Origin: Mycolicibacterium nivoides
Lineage (GTDB): Bacteria; Actinomycetota; Actinomycetes; Mycobacteriales; Mycobacteriaceae
DNA: 64,000 nt
Reading direction: 5' to 3'
Assembly: GCF_003855255.1 (NCBI RefSeq)
Contig: NZ_CP034072.1
Coordinates: 248,001 to 312,000, forward strand
Every line of letters begins with the position of its first letter. Position 1 is the first letter of the stretch. Of the stretch, positions 55,012-64,000 are shown piece after piece. The position numbers and the translations under genes were made by a program. The notes under the pieces were generated by a model. The model saw only the letters and a list, made by a program, of their open reading frames with translations, had not been told where the DNA came from and ran no database searches.

Positions 55012-55027
55012 GCAACTGAAAGGTTGC
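55012..55027. promoter_or_regulatory. ArsR operator candidate 2 (GCAACT-N4-GGTTGC)
   Basis: Five of six base pairs of the candidate 1 dyad are kept (GCAAC/GTTGC). It sits directly before the SRPBCC gene start at 55030 and covers the expected transcription start. Repression by the co-encoded ArsR protein is inferred. Confidence 0.65.
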
Positions 55028-55029
55028 GT

Positions 55030-55524
55030 ATGAGTGCTGATCGGATCGAGAAGGAAGTTCTGCTCAAGGCGCCCCTGGACCGGGTGTGGCGGGCGATCAG
55101 CGATTCCGAGGAATTCGGCCGCTGGTTCGGGGTCCGGTTCGACGGACCGTTCGTCGCCGGGGAATCGGTCAACGGTGTGATGACGCCGACCGAGGTCGAC
55201 GAAGAGGTCGCCGCCATGCAGGAGCCCTACGCCGGCGAAGCCGACGCCTGGCACATCGTTGCGGTCGAGCCGCCGCATCGGCTGGCCTTCCGCTGGCACC
55301 CCTATGCCGTCGAACCCGGCTCCCGTGAGCCCGGGGCGCCGACCACCCTGGTGGAGTTCACACTGGCCGAGGCCGACGGCGGGGTCCTGCTGCGCATCGT
55401 CGAGTCGGGATTCGACGCGATTCCCGCCGAGCGGCGGAAGTCGGCATTCGAGTCCAACAGCGAGGGCTGGGCCCATCAGGCCGAGATGGTGCGCAAGTAC
55501 CTCGCGCTCGGTGAGTCGGTGTGA
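55030..55524 (+). CDS. SRPBCC (AHSA1-type) domain protein
   Basis: 164 residues from ATG 55030. The START/Bet v1-like hydrophobic-pocket fold is indicated by IEKEVLLKAPLDRVWRAISD, WFGVRFDGPFVAGESVNGVM and a late SEGWAHQAEMVRKYL helix, the AHSA1/polyketide-cyclase-type pattern. These bind small hydrophobic ligands; when paired with ArsR they often form a two-gene unit of unknown function. The ArsR start overlaps its stop by four bases (GTGA), and operators bracket its promoter. Confidence 0.85.
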   Translation: MSADRIEKEVLLKAPLDRVWRAISDSEEFGRWFGVRFDGPFVAGESVNGVMTPTEVDEEVAAMQEPYAGEADAWHIVAVEPPHRLAFRWHPYAVEPGSREPGAPTTLVEFTLAEADGGVLLRIVESGFDAIPAERRKSAFESNSEGWAHQAEMVRKYLALGESV

Positions 55525-55853
55525 CGGCCGCCGTCGGTTCGGCCGAACCGCTGTCCCCGTTTTTCAATGCGCTCGGCGATGCCAACCGGTTACGCATCGT
55601 CACCCGGCTCTGTGAGGGCGGCCCGTGTTCGACGGTGCAACTGACTCAGGTGATTCCGGTGACCCGTCAGGCCGCGACCAAGCACCTGTTGCTGCTGGAG
55701 GCGGTGGGTTTGGTGGCCAGCGATCGCAAAGGCCGCGAACGGATCTGGCGGATCCAGCCCGAGCCGCTGGTGCAGGCCAGTGACTACCTCACGGCACTGT
55801 CGCGGGGCTGGGACAACGCGATCGACCGCCTGCGGGCCTACGTCGAGGACTAG
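55521..55853 (+). CDS. ArsR-family repressor
   Basis: 110 residues from GTG 55521. The winged helix is clear: ALGDANRLRIVTRL then TQVIPVTRQAATKHLLLLEAVGLVASDRKGRERIW. No metal-binding Cys set is present in the recognition helix (one Cys in EGGPCSTVQL), so it may sense a non-metal ligand or act through its partner. It probably binds the GCAAC-N6-GTTGC dyads upstream, making an autoregulated operon. It ends four bases over the convergent ligase gene. Confidence 0.85.
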   Translation: MTAAVGSAEPLSPFFNALGDANRLRIVTRLCEGGPCSTVQLTQVIPVTRQAATKHLLLLEAVGLVASDRKGRERIWRIQPEPLVQASDYLTALSRGWDNAIDRLRAYVED

Positions 55854-57424
55854 CTGCCGCGCAGCTCCCGGCGCAGGATCTTGCCGGCCGACGACTTGGG
55901 GATCGCGTCGATGAACTCGACCTGGCGCACCTTCTTGTAGGGCGCCACCAGGCCGGCCACGAACGTCATCACCTCATCGGCGCTCAACTCGGACGAAGGC
56001 TGTTTGACCACGAAGGCTTTCGGCACTTCCTCGCCGGATTCCTTGTCCTGCACCCCGATCACCGCGGCATCGGCGATGTTGGGATGGCCCAGCAGCACAG
56101 CCTCCAGTTCGGCCGGCGGGACCTGGTAGCCCTTGTACTTGATGAGTTCCTTCAGTCGGTCGACGACGTAGACGCAGCCGTAGGAATCGACCTGGGCCAG
56201 ATCTCCGGTGTGCAGGAACCCGTCGGCGTCGATGGTCTCCCGAGTGGCCGCCTCATTGCCCAGGTAGCCGGCCATCACGTTGGGCCCCTTGAACCACAGC
56301 TCGCCGGTTGCGCTCAAACCCTCGGCGGGGATGTCGATTTCATGGCCGGTGTCTGGGTCGACCAGCTTGCTGACACTGTTGGGAACGGTCCAGCCGCACG
56401 AGTCCAGCGGCGCGACCGTGCCGACCGACGCCAGCCCACCGTCGTGCGGGGTGATGTGGCTGACCGGGCTGAGCTCGCTCATGCCGTAGCCCTGAGACAC
56501 CGTGCAGCTCAATCGATCTGCCACGGCGCGGCCCAGATCGGCATCGAGCGAGGCGGCGCCGGACAGGACGGCCCGCAGTGAGGACAGGTCGTAGGAATCG
56601 ACCAGCGGGTGCTTGGCCAGGGCGACGGCCACCGGCGGGGCGATGTAGACGAACGTGCACCGGTGCGTCGCGATGTTGTCGAGGAATTCGCCGAGATCGA
56701 ATGACGGCATGACGACGAGTTGTGCGCGGGCGTGCAGGGCGGCGTTGAGCAGCACCGTCATGCCGTAGATGTGGAAGAACGGCAGAACTGCCAACAGCCG
56801 GTCATCGGAGGTCAGGCCCTGCAGTGGGCGGATCTGGGCCACGTTCGCCGTCAGGTTGGCGTGCGTGAGCATGACGCCCTTGGGGTTGGCCGTGGTGCCC
56901 GAGCTGTAGGGGAGCGCGGCCAGGTGCGTAGCCGGATCGAAGCTCACGTCGGGTGCCGGGCCTTCGGCGCCGAGGCCGTCACCGTCGAGCACCACCACCT
57001 GGTCTTCGGTGAGGCCTGCCGCCAGTGCTCCCTCGAGGGCCTGCGGCAGCAGCGCGTTCACCGTTACCAGCAGGCGCGCCTTCGAATCCTTGAGTTGCTT
57101 GGTGATGTCACGCGCGGTGAACAGTGCGTTGACGGTGGTGGCGGTGGCGCCCGCGCGCAGGATCCCGTGGAACGCGATCGCGAAACCCGAACTGTTGGGG
57201 GACAGCAGTGCCACCACGTCGCCGACGCCGATCCCGCGAGCCGCCAGCCCGCCGGCGAACGCGTCGATCCGGCTCACCAGGTCGCCGTAGCTGGTCTCGG
57301 TACCGGACTTGGCGTCCACCAGGGCGGTCCGGCCGGCATCGGCCGCCGACATGCCGGCGAAGAGATAGTCGTAGACGCTGACGGTCGGCAGGTCGACGTC
57401 GGGGAATGGACTGGCGAAACTCAT
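55850..57424 (-). CDS. 4-coumarate-CoA-ligase-like acyl-AMP-forming enzyme (FadD type)
   Basis: 524 residues from ATG 57424. Adenylate-forming motifs: the P-loop ALPYSSGTTANPKGVMLTH, the GYGMSELSPVSH segment, YLGNEAATRETIDADGFLHTGDLA with the Asp hinge, and the terminal lysine in PKSSAGKILRREL. It activates a carboxylic acid as an acyl-AMP and then a CoA thioester. The plant 4CL-like class accepts aromatic or medium-chain acids; the substrate here is not shown. Accessory relative to H37Rv at this place. Confidence 0.9.
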   Translation of the reverse strand: MSFASPFPDVDLPTVSVYDYLFAGMSAADAGRTALVDAKSGTETSYGDLVSRIDAFAGGLAARGIGVGDVVALLSPNSSGFAIAFHGILRAGATATTVNALFTARDITKQLKDSKARLLVTVNALLPQALEGALAAGLTEDQVVVLDGDGLGAEGPAPDVSFDPATHLAALPYSSGTTANPKGVMLTHANLTANVAQIRPLQGLTSDDRLLAVLPFFHIYGMTVLLNAALHARAQLVVMPSFDLGEFLDNIATHRCTFVYIAPPVAVALAKHPLVDSYDLSSLRAVLSGAASLDADLGRAVADRLSCTVSQGYGMSELSPVSHITPHDGGLASVGTVAPLDSCGWTVPNSVSKLVDPDTGHEIDIPAEGLSATGELWFKGPNVMAGYLGNEAATRETIDADGFLHTGDLAQVDSYGCVYVVDRLKELIKYKGYQVPPAELEAVLLGHPNIADAAVIGVQDKESGEEVPKAFVVKQPSSELSADEVMTFVAGLVAPYKKVRQVEFIDAIPKSSAGKILRRELRGS

Positions 57425-57435
57425 GGGGCTTCCGA

Positions 57436-57837
57436 TCAGTTCTCGTCGAGTTGTTTGATGAGTCGGCGCGAGGCGACCAACCGGAACGAGGCGTCGATGA
57501 GTTCGCGGACCTCGACCCAATCTACCTTCGCCGCACTGAAGTCCAGACCGAGCCAGCCGAAAGGACTCATGTAGGCCGGGAAGAAGAAGCGGCTGTCCTG
57601 TTCGAGTGCCCGGCGGTCGCTCTCGTCGACCTTGATCAGCAGCGAGTGGGGATACGGCACCATCTCGCCGCGGCCCTCCGGCTTCACGTTTCCGCCGTAC
57701 ATGGCGAACATCTTCGGCGCGCAGAACACCGGCCGACCCCAGGAGATCTTCTCGAAGGCCTCGGGAAATCCCAGGGCCACGGTGCGGAGTTCGGCCAGGC
57801 CCAGGTCGTCATCGCTGAACATGATCGGGTGCGGCAT
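57436..57837 (-). CDS. MmcQ/YjbR-family protein
   Basis: 133 residues. The YjbR fold is a small CyaY-like DNA/ligand-binding domain; the pattern AFEKISWGRPVFCAPKMFAMYGG and PYPHSLLIKVDESDRRALEQDS matches, as does FFFPAYMSPFGWLGLDFS. Function is unknown in general. It ends 11 bases before the ligase gene on the same strand and its divergent neighbour is the methyltransferase behind the iron box. Confidence 0.75.
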   Translation of the reverse strand: MPHPIMFSDDDLGLAELRTVALGFPEAFEKISWGRPVFCAPKMFAMYGGNVKPEGRGEMVPYPHSLLIKVDESDRRALEQDSRFFFPAYMSPFGWLGLDFSAAKVDWVEVRELIDASFRLVASRRLIKQLDEN

Positions 57838-57880
57838 GTCGACAGAGTAGCGGTAGGGACCCGCCCGGGCTGATTAGAAA

Positions 57881-57899
57881 TTAGGCTAGCCTTACCTTG
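57881..57899. promoter_or_regulatory. IdeR/DtxR iron-box candidate
   Basis: The 19 bases TTAGGCTAGCCTTACCTTG match 16 of 19 positions of the DtxR/IdeR consensus TWAGGTTAGSCTAACCTWA (mismatches at positions 6, 13 and 19). It is 22 bases before the methyltransferase start at 57921, so iron-bound IdeR could block its transcription. It also lies upstream of the divergent YjbR gene (start 57837). Confidence 0.65.
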
Positions 57900-57920
57900 C
57901 TCAATCGCAGGAAGGTGGAC

Positions 57921-58526
57921 ATGCCCACGACTTGGTTGGATTCCCTCACCCGGCAAACCCGCCGACCGGGTGGGTATCCCTATCCGCATCAGGCCGCCTA
58001 TTTCCTCAACAATCCGTTGCGCCGACTCAGCGGAGACGACGAGCGTGCCGTCAAGCGGCTCGACCTGACCGGATTCGAGCGGGTACTCGAAATCGGGCCG
58101 GGCCCTGGATACTTCAGCGTCGCGATCGCCCGCAACCTGCACCGGGGGCGACTGGACCTGCTCGATGTTCAGCTGGAGATGCTGGACAAGTCTCGCAGCG
58201 CACTCGACCGTGCCGAGTGCTACAACGTCAGCTTCCACAGCGGCGATGCCGACGAAGAGCTGCCGTTCTATGACGACAGTTTCGACGTGGCGTTCCTGGC
58301 TTCGGCGTTCGGCGAGATATCGGACAAGCGGGGGTGCATCCGGTCCTTGCACCGGATTCTCAAACCCGGTGCGCTGCTGGTGTTTCGGGAAGGATTCCCC
58401 GACCCGGACCGCCTCAGCGTCGACGATCTGCGTGAGCTGGTGGAAGCCGACGATTTCGAGTTCTGCGATGCCACCGGGAACCGCTGGCACGACATCGTCA
58501 GATTTCGGCGCTTGCCGCTGCCATGA
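57921..58526 (+). CDS. SAM-dependent methyltransferase, possibly iron-regulated
   Basis: 201 residues from ATG 57921 (AGGAAGG ribosome site). Motif I VLEIGPGPGYFSVAIA, LDVQLEMLDKSRSAL and the Asp-rich GDADEELPFYDDSFDVAFL are typical of UbiE/Coq5-like enzymes. HQAAYFLNNPLRRLS at the N-terminus is a less common family feature. The substrate is unknown. The 16/19 iron box directly upstream suggests expression in low iron, which could connect it to siderophore, menaquinone or envelope-lipid methylation; this is inference. Confidence 0.8.
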   Translation: MPTTWLDSLTRQTRRPGGYPYPHQAAYFLNNPLRRLSGDDERAVKRLDLTGFERVLEIGPGPGYFSVAIARNLHRGRLDLLDVQLEMLDKSRSALDRAECYNVSFHSGDADEELPFYDDSFDVAFLASAFGEISDKRGCIRSLHRILKPGALLVFREGFPDPDRLSVDDLRELVEADDFEFCDATGNRWHDIVRFRRLPLP

Positions 58527-58547
58527 GCTGTCGGCGGGCTCCGCTAG

Positions 58548-60680
<2,133 letters not shown>

Positions 60681-60692
60681 CCGCAGGGCGTT

Positions 60693-61358
60693 TCAGCGCA
60701 GGATCGTGGCGACGATCCCGGCCAGATAGCCCAACCGCGCCACCTCGGAGGGCCGGAACCCCGGACCGCCGGGACGGCCCAGCACCACCGCGGTGTTCGG
60801 GTCGCCCAAGGGTGCGGCGGCCAGTGTGGTGTCCATGTCGCGCCACACCTGCGGCACCCAATCCTCGGTGCCGTCGAGAGCGGCGGCCTGCTGCAACGGC
60901 AACCACGGCGCCGACTGGGCCTGCGTCTCGGGAGCGCCGTGACTCCCGGCGATGCGCTCGACGCCGGTTGCGGTGGACCGGACCACGACACACCAGCTGA
61001 CGCGCAGCACCCGGGGTGCTTCTTCGGCGAGCACCTTCAGCCGCGCGGCCTTCGAATGCGCGGCGGCGACATGGTCGATCAGCTCGAGCTCACGGTGTGC
61101 CTCCAGCAGCCCGGTATGGGGGCGGATGCTGTCGACGAAGACGCCCGACAGGTTCTCGGCGGCGGTGATCAAGGTGTCCGGCATGGAGCCCTGCGGCAGA
61201 TCGACGACCAGATCGTCGATCGCGTAGCCGGCTCCGCGCTCGACGACGTCGAGCGACAGGATGTCGGCACCGACCGAGCCGAGCGCCACGGCGAGTGAGC
61301 CGAGGCTGCCTGGTCGGTCCTCTAGCTGGACCCGCAGCAGATACGAAGGCACGCGCAT
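60693..61358 (-). CDS. ACT-domain protein (Rv3013-like)
   Basis: 221 residues from ATG 61358. The N-terminal ACT domain (SYLLRVQLEDRPGSLGSLAVALGSVGADILSLDVV) usually binds an amino acid or other small effector. The C-terminal part, VVLGRPGGPGFRPSEVARLGYLAGIV, is mycobacterium-typical, without recognisable catalytic residues. The H37Rv counterpart Rv3013 lies in the same place between ligA and gatC. The regulated process is unknown; longer starts (10 residues more) are less likely. Confidence 0.85.
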   Translation of the reverse strand: MRVPSYLLRVQLEDRPGSLGSLAVALGSVGADILSLDVVERGAGYAIDDLVVDLPQGSMPDTLITAAENLSGVFVDSIRPHTGLLEAHRELELIDHVAAAHSKAARLKVLAEEAPRVLRVSWCVVVRSTATGVERIAGSHGAPETQAQSAPWLPLQQAAALDGTEDWVPQVWRDMDTTLAAAPLGDPNTAVVLGRPGGPGFRPSEVARLGYLAGIVATILR

Positions 61359-61490
61359 CACCTTTGCACAGCGGGCGCAGCGGGGCATGCCGGTGACCCG
61401 CCCGAAGCACTGCCGAGGCTGGACCGATCCCCAAGTCGCTGCGCCTGCCCGCCGAAACCCGATTTGGTGGCTTGACTAGGCTGCTTTGTC

Positions 61491-61790
61491 GTGTCGAAGA
61501 TCTCCCGAGACGAGGTAGCCCATCTGGCGCGTCTGGCGCGCCTGGCGCTGACCGACGACGAACTGGACAGTTACGCCGGCCAGCTGGATGCCATCCTCGG
61601 CCACGTCAGCCAGATCCAGTCCGTCGACGTCACCGGCGTGGAAGCGACGGACAACCCGCTCAAGGACGTCAACGTCAGCCGGCCTGACGTTGTCGAGCCG
61701 TGCCTGACGCAGGAGCAAGCGCTGGCCGCCGCGCCGCGTGCCGAAGACGGTCGCTTCGCCGTGCCGCGGATTCTCGGAGAGGGTGAATGA
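61491..61790 (+). CDS. gatC: Asp/Glu-tRNA amidotransferase subunit C
   Basis: 99 residues, exactly the length of Rv3012c. The pattern [22 protein letters not shown], followed by [19 protein letters not shown] and the closing [35 protein letters not shown], is diagnostic. GatC tethers GatA and GatB in the complex that converts mischarged Glu-tRNA(Gln) and Asp-tRNA(Asn). Start GTG 61491; the stop overlaps gatA (ATGA). Confidence 0.95.
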   Translation: MSKISRDEVAHLARLARLALTDDELDSYAGQLDAILGHVSQIQSVDVTGVEATDNPLKDVNVSRPDVVEPCLTQEQALAAAPRAEDGRFAVPRILGEGE

Positions 61791-63277
61791 CGAGCATGAG
61801 TGAGCTGATCCGCAGCGATGCGGCGACCCTGGGGGCCCAGATCGCGGCCAAGGAGGTCTCCTCGACCGAGGTGACCCAGGCCCACCTGGACCAGATCGCG
61901 GAGACCGACGAACGCTTCAACGCCTTCCTGCACGTGGCAGCGGAATCCGCGCTGGAGACCGCGGCACGCATCGACGCTGCCGTGGCCGCCGGCGAGACGC
62001 TGCCCTCGCCGCTGGCCGGGGTGCCGCTGGCACTCAAGGACGTCTTCACCGCCACTGACATGCCCACCACCGCGGGCTCGAAAATCCTTGAGGGATGGCG
62101 CGCGCCGTACGACGCGACCGTCACCGCCAAGCTGCGCGCCGCGGGTATCCCGATCCTGGGCAAGACGAACATGGACGAATTCGCCATGGGATCGTCGACC
62201 GAGAACTCGGCCTACGGCCCGACCCGCAACCCGTGGAACACCGAGCGGGTGCCCGGCGGATCGGGGGGCGGTAGCGCTGCGGCGCTGGCCGCGTATCAGG
62301 CCCCGCTGGCCATCGGCACCGACACCGGCGGGTCGATCCGCCAGCCTGCCGCGCTCACCGCGACCGTCGGCGTGAAGCCGACCTACGGCACGGTCTCGCG
62401 CTACGGCCTGATCGCCTGTGCGTCCTCACTGGACCAGGGCGGTCCGTGTGCCCGCACGGTGCTCGACACCGCGCTGCTGCACCAGGTGATCGCCGGCCAC
62501 GACCCGCGCGACTCGACCTCCGTCGATGCCCCGGTGCCCGATGTGGTCGGTGCTGCGCGGGCCGGTGCGGCAGGCGATCTCAAGGGTGTGCGCGTCGGTG
62601 TGGTCAATCAGCTGCGCGGCGAGGGATACCAGCCTGGAGTGCTGGAGTCTTTCAATGCCGCTGTCGCCCAGCTGACCGCGCTCGGCGCTGAGGTCACCGA
62701 GGTGGACTGCCCGCACTTCGACCACGCGATGGATGCCTACTACCTGATCCTGCCGTCGGAGGTGTCGAGCAACCTGGCACGGTTCGACGCGATGCGGTTC
62801 GGGCTGCGCGTCGGCGATGACGGCACGCACAGCGCCGAGGAGGTCATGGCGTTGACCCGGGCCGCCGGATTCGGGCCGGAGGTCAAGCGCCGGATCATGA
62901 TCGGCACCTACGCGTTGTCGGCGGGCTACTACGACGCCTACTACAACCAGGCGCAGAAGGTGCGGACGCTGATCGCCCGCGACCTGGAGCGGGCCTACCA
63001 GAGCGTGGACGTGCTGGTGTCCCCGGCGACGCCGACGACAGCGTTCCGGTTGGGGGAGAAGGTCGACGATCCGCTGGCCATGTATCTGTTCGACCTGTGC
63101 ACCCTGCCGCTGAACCTGGCCGGGCACTGCGGCATGTCGGTGCCGTCGGGTCTCTCGCCCGACGACGGCCTGCCCGTCGGACTGCAGATCATGGCGCCGG
63201 CCCTGGCCGATGACCGGCTGTACCGCGTCGGCGCGGCCTACGAGGCTGCCCGCGGCCCATTGCCCAGCGCGTTGTAG
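61787..63277 (+). CDS. gatA: Asp/Glu-tRNA amidotransferase subunit A
   Basis: 496 residues from ATG 61787, overlapping the gatC stop; ATG 61796 is an equally possible start (493 residues). Amidase signature: the catalytic Lys is in PLALKDVFT, with Ser residues in [13 protein letters not shown] and [12 protein letters not shown] forming the Ser-cisSer-Lys triad. [22 protein letters not shown] is a conserved family run. It hydrolyses glutamine to supply ammonia to GatB. The gatB gene is expected beyond pfkA outside the window. Confidence 0.97.
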   Translation: MTSMSELIRSDAATLGAQIAAKEVSSTEVTQAHLDQIAETDERFNAFLHVAAESALETAARIDAAVAAGETLPSPLAGVPLALKDVFTATDMPTTAGSKILEGWRAPYDATVTAKLRAAGIPILGKTNMDEFAMGSSTENSAYGPTRNPWNTERVPGGSGGGSAAALAAYQAPLAIGTDTGGSIRQPAALTATVGVKPTYGTVSRYGLIACASSLDQGGPCARTVLDTALLHQVIAGHDPRDSTSVDAPVPDVVGAARAGAAGDLKGVRVGVVNQLRGEGYQPGVLESFNAAVAQLTALGAEVTEVDCPHFDHAMDAYYLILPSEVSSNLARFDAMRFGLRVGDDGTHSAEEVMALTRAAGFGPEVKRRIMIGTYALSAGYYDAYYNQAQKVRTLIARDLERAYQSVDVLVSPATPTTAFRLGEKVDDPLAMYLFDLCTLPLNLAGHCGMSVPSGLSPDDGLPVGLQIMAPALADDRLYRVGAAYEAARGPLPSAL

Positions 63278-63330
63278 GCGGCAGCCCCTAACCCGGGCAC
63301 GGTTGTGCCAGGCGGGGCAAGATGGTGCCC

Positions 63331-64000
63331 ATGCGCATCGGAGTTCTCACCGGCGGCGGTGACTGTCCTGGCCTGAACGCGGTGATCCGGGCGGTGGTGC
63401 GCACCTGCGACCAGCGCTACGGCTCGTCGGTGGTCGGATTTCTCGACGGCTGGCGGGGCTTGTTGGAGGACCGCCGTATCCAACTGGCCAACGACGATCG
63501 CAACGATCGGCTGCTGGCCAAGGGCGGAACCATGTTGGGCACCGCGCGGGTCAACCCGGACAAGCTGCGGGCGGGACTGGATCAGATCAAGCAGACACTC
63601 GAAGACAACGGGATCGACGTGTTGATCCCGATCGGCGGTGAAGGCACCTTGACCGCCGCGCACTGGTTGTCCGAGGAGAATGTCCCGGTGGTCGGCGTAC
63701 CCAAGACCATCGACAACGACATCGACTGCACGGACGTCACTTTCGGCCACGACACAGCGCTGCAGGTGGCGACCGAGGCCATCGACCGGCTGCACAGCAC
63801 CGCTGAATCGCACCAGCGCGTCATGCTGGTCGAGGTGATGGGCCGGCACGCCGGGTGGATCGCGCTGAATGCCGGCCTGGCCTCGGGCGCGCACATGACG
63901 CTGATCCCCGAGCAGCCCTTCGACGTCGAGGAAGTGTGCCGGCTGGTCAAGAAGCGCTTCCAGCACGGATCGTCACACTTCATCTGCGTGGTGGCCGAGG
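63331..64000 (+). CDS. pfkA: 6-phosphofructokinase, N-terminal part
   Basis: The first 223 residues are present; the gene runs off the window edge. [20 protein letters not shown] is the nucleotide-binding start, GGEGTLTAA at 102-110 has Gly105 (E. coli Gly104 equivalent, typical of ATP enzymes), and PKTIDNDID carries Lys125 (E. coli residue 124, typical of PPi enzymes). This Gly/Lys mixture is characteristic of the actinobacterial ATP-dependent enzymes (as in Streptomyces). It phosphorylates fructose 6-phosphate in glycolysis. ATG 63322 in frame is an alternative start. Confidence 0.95.
   Translation, partial: MRIGVLTGGGDCPGLNAVIRAVVRTCDQRYGSSVVGFLDGWRGLLEDRRIQLANDDRNDRLLAKGGTMLGTARVNPDKLRAGLDQIKQTLEDNGIDVLIPIGGEGTLTAAHWLSEENVPVVGVPKTIDNDIDCTDVTFGHDTALQVATEAIDRLHSTAESHQRVMLVEVMGRHAGWIALNAGLASGAHMTLIPEQPFDVEEVCRLVKKRFQHGSSHFICVVAE

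Noticed and set aside
63331..64000. PPi-dependent phosphofructokinase because of the PKTIDND lysine
   Set aside because: The residue equivalent to position 104 is Gly, as in ATP-dependent actinobacterial enzymes; the Lys alone does not indicate PPi use.

Overview
The window is high-GC chromosomal DNA from an actinobacterium, almost certainly a Mycolicibacterium-type mycobacterium. The conserved genes run in the order I recall for M. tuberculosis H37Rv from Rv3050c down to Rv3010c: TetR regulator, Baeyer-Villiger-type monooxygenase, nrdF2, DUF3349 gene, adhC, fecB, ctaD, serB2, ABC ATPase, NUDIX, echA17, two methyltransferase-like genes, TB22.2, Rv3035-Rv3030, etfBA, olsBA-like pair, iscS-like, mnmA, Rv3015c-like, ligA, ACT protein, gatCA, pfkA. 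The Rv3030-Rv3032-type block for methylglucose lipopolysaccharide is itself a mycobacterial signature. Synteny is from memory; no search was run.

Layout. 1-4.8 kb: end of a carboxylic acid reductase, a cupin, small unknowns, a lipoprotein, a GNAT protein and a geranylgeranyl-reductase-like flavoprotein. 4.9-8.9 kb: TetR, monooxygenase, class Ib ribonucleotide reductase R2 and a secreted protein. 9.0-11.9 kb: accessory membrane esterase and flavin-dependent monooxygenase. 12.1-13.5 kb: DUF3349 protein and alcohol dehydrogenase. 13.7-26.5 kb: an accessory island lying between adhC and fecB. 26.5-47.8 kb: the conserved core, with an accessory MocR-YczE pair (31.2-33.5 kb) and a degraded transporter remnant (41.8-42.1 kb). 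48.0-49.8 kb: accessory oxidoreductase-cupin-nitroreductase operon. 49.9-55.0 kb: ornithine-lipid-type acyltransferases, cysteine desulfurase, tRNA thiouridylase and a MetE-like protein. 55.0-58.5 kb: accessory ArsR/SRPBCC operon, acyl-CoA-ligase-like enzyme, YjbR protein and a methyltransferase behind an iron box. 58.6-64 kb: ligA, ACT protein, gatC, gatA and the start of pfkA.

The most interesting system is the 13.7-26.5 kb island. A TetR gene (with a YciI-like gene) is divergent from eleven genes on the + strand. Most junctions overlap by 1 to 8 bases, so they probably form one operon: fused DppD-DppF-type ATPase, two DppC/DppB-type permeases, isochorismatase-fold cysteine hydrolase, family 5 substrate-binding lipoprotein, metallo-beta-lactamase-fold hydrolase, allantoinase-like amidohydrolase, hydantoin/allantoin-racemase-like protein, allantoicase, a small HRI1-like protein and an isopenicillin-N-synthase-like dioxygenase. 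This reads as a complete import-and-degrade pathway for a ureide. Several details do not fit ordinary allantoin use: the racemase homologue has Gly79 where a two-cysteine racemase has its first catalytic Cys, the allantoinase metal-motif segment is altered, no ureidoglycolate lyase is present, and a dioxygenase is included. The true substrate may be a substituted ureide or hydantoin.

Regulatory signals that can be read directly include: two matched inverted repeats flanking a promoter-like sequence before the SRPBCC-ArsR operon; a 16/19 match to the DtxR/IdeR iron box before a methyltransferase; a perfect 16-bp palindrome before etfBA; a 7+7 inverted repeat before the oxidoreductase operon; strong hairpin terminators; and a 58-bp stem-loop element present twice with the same geometry. 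I saw no tRNA, rRNA, CRISPR array, transposase or phage gene.
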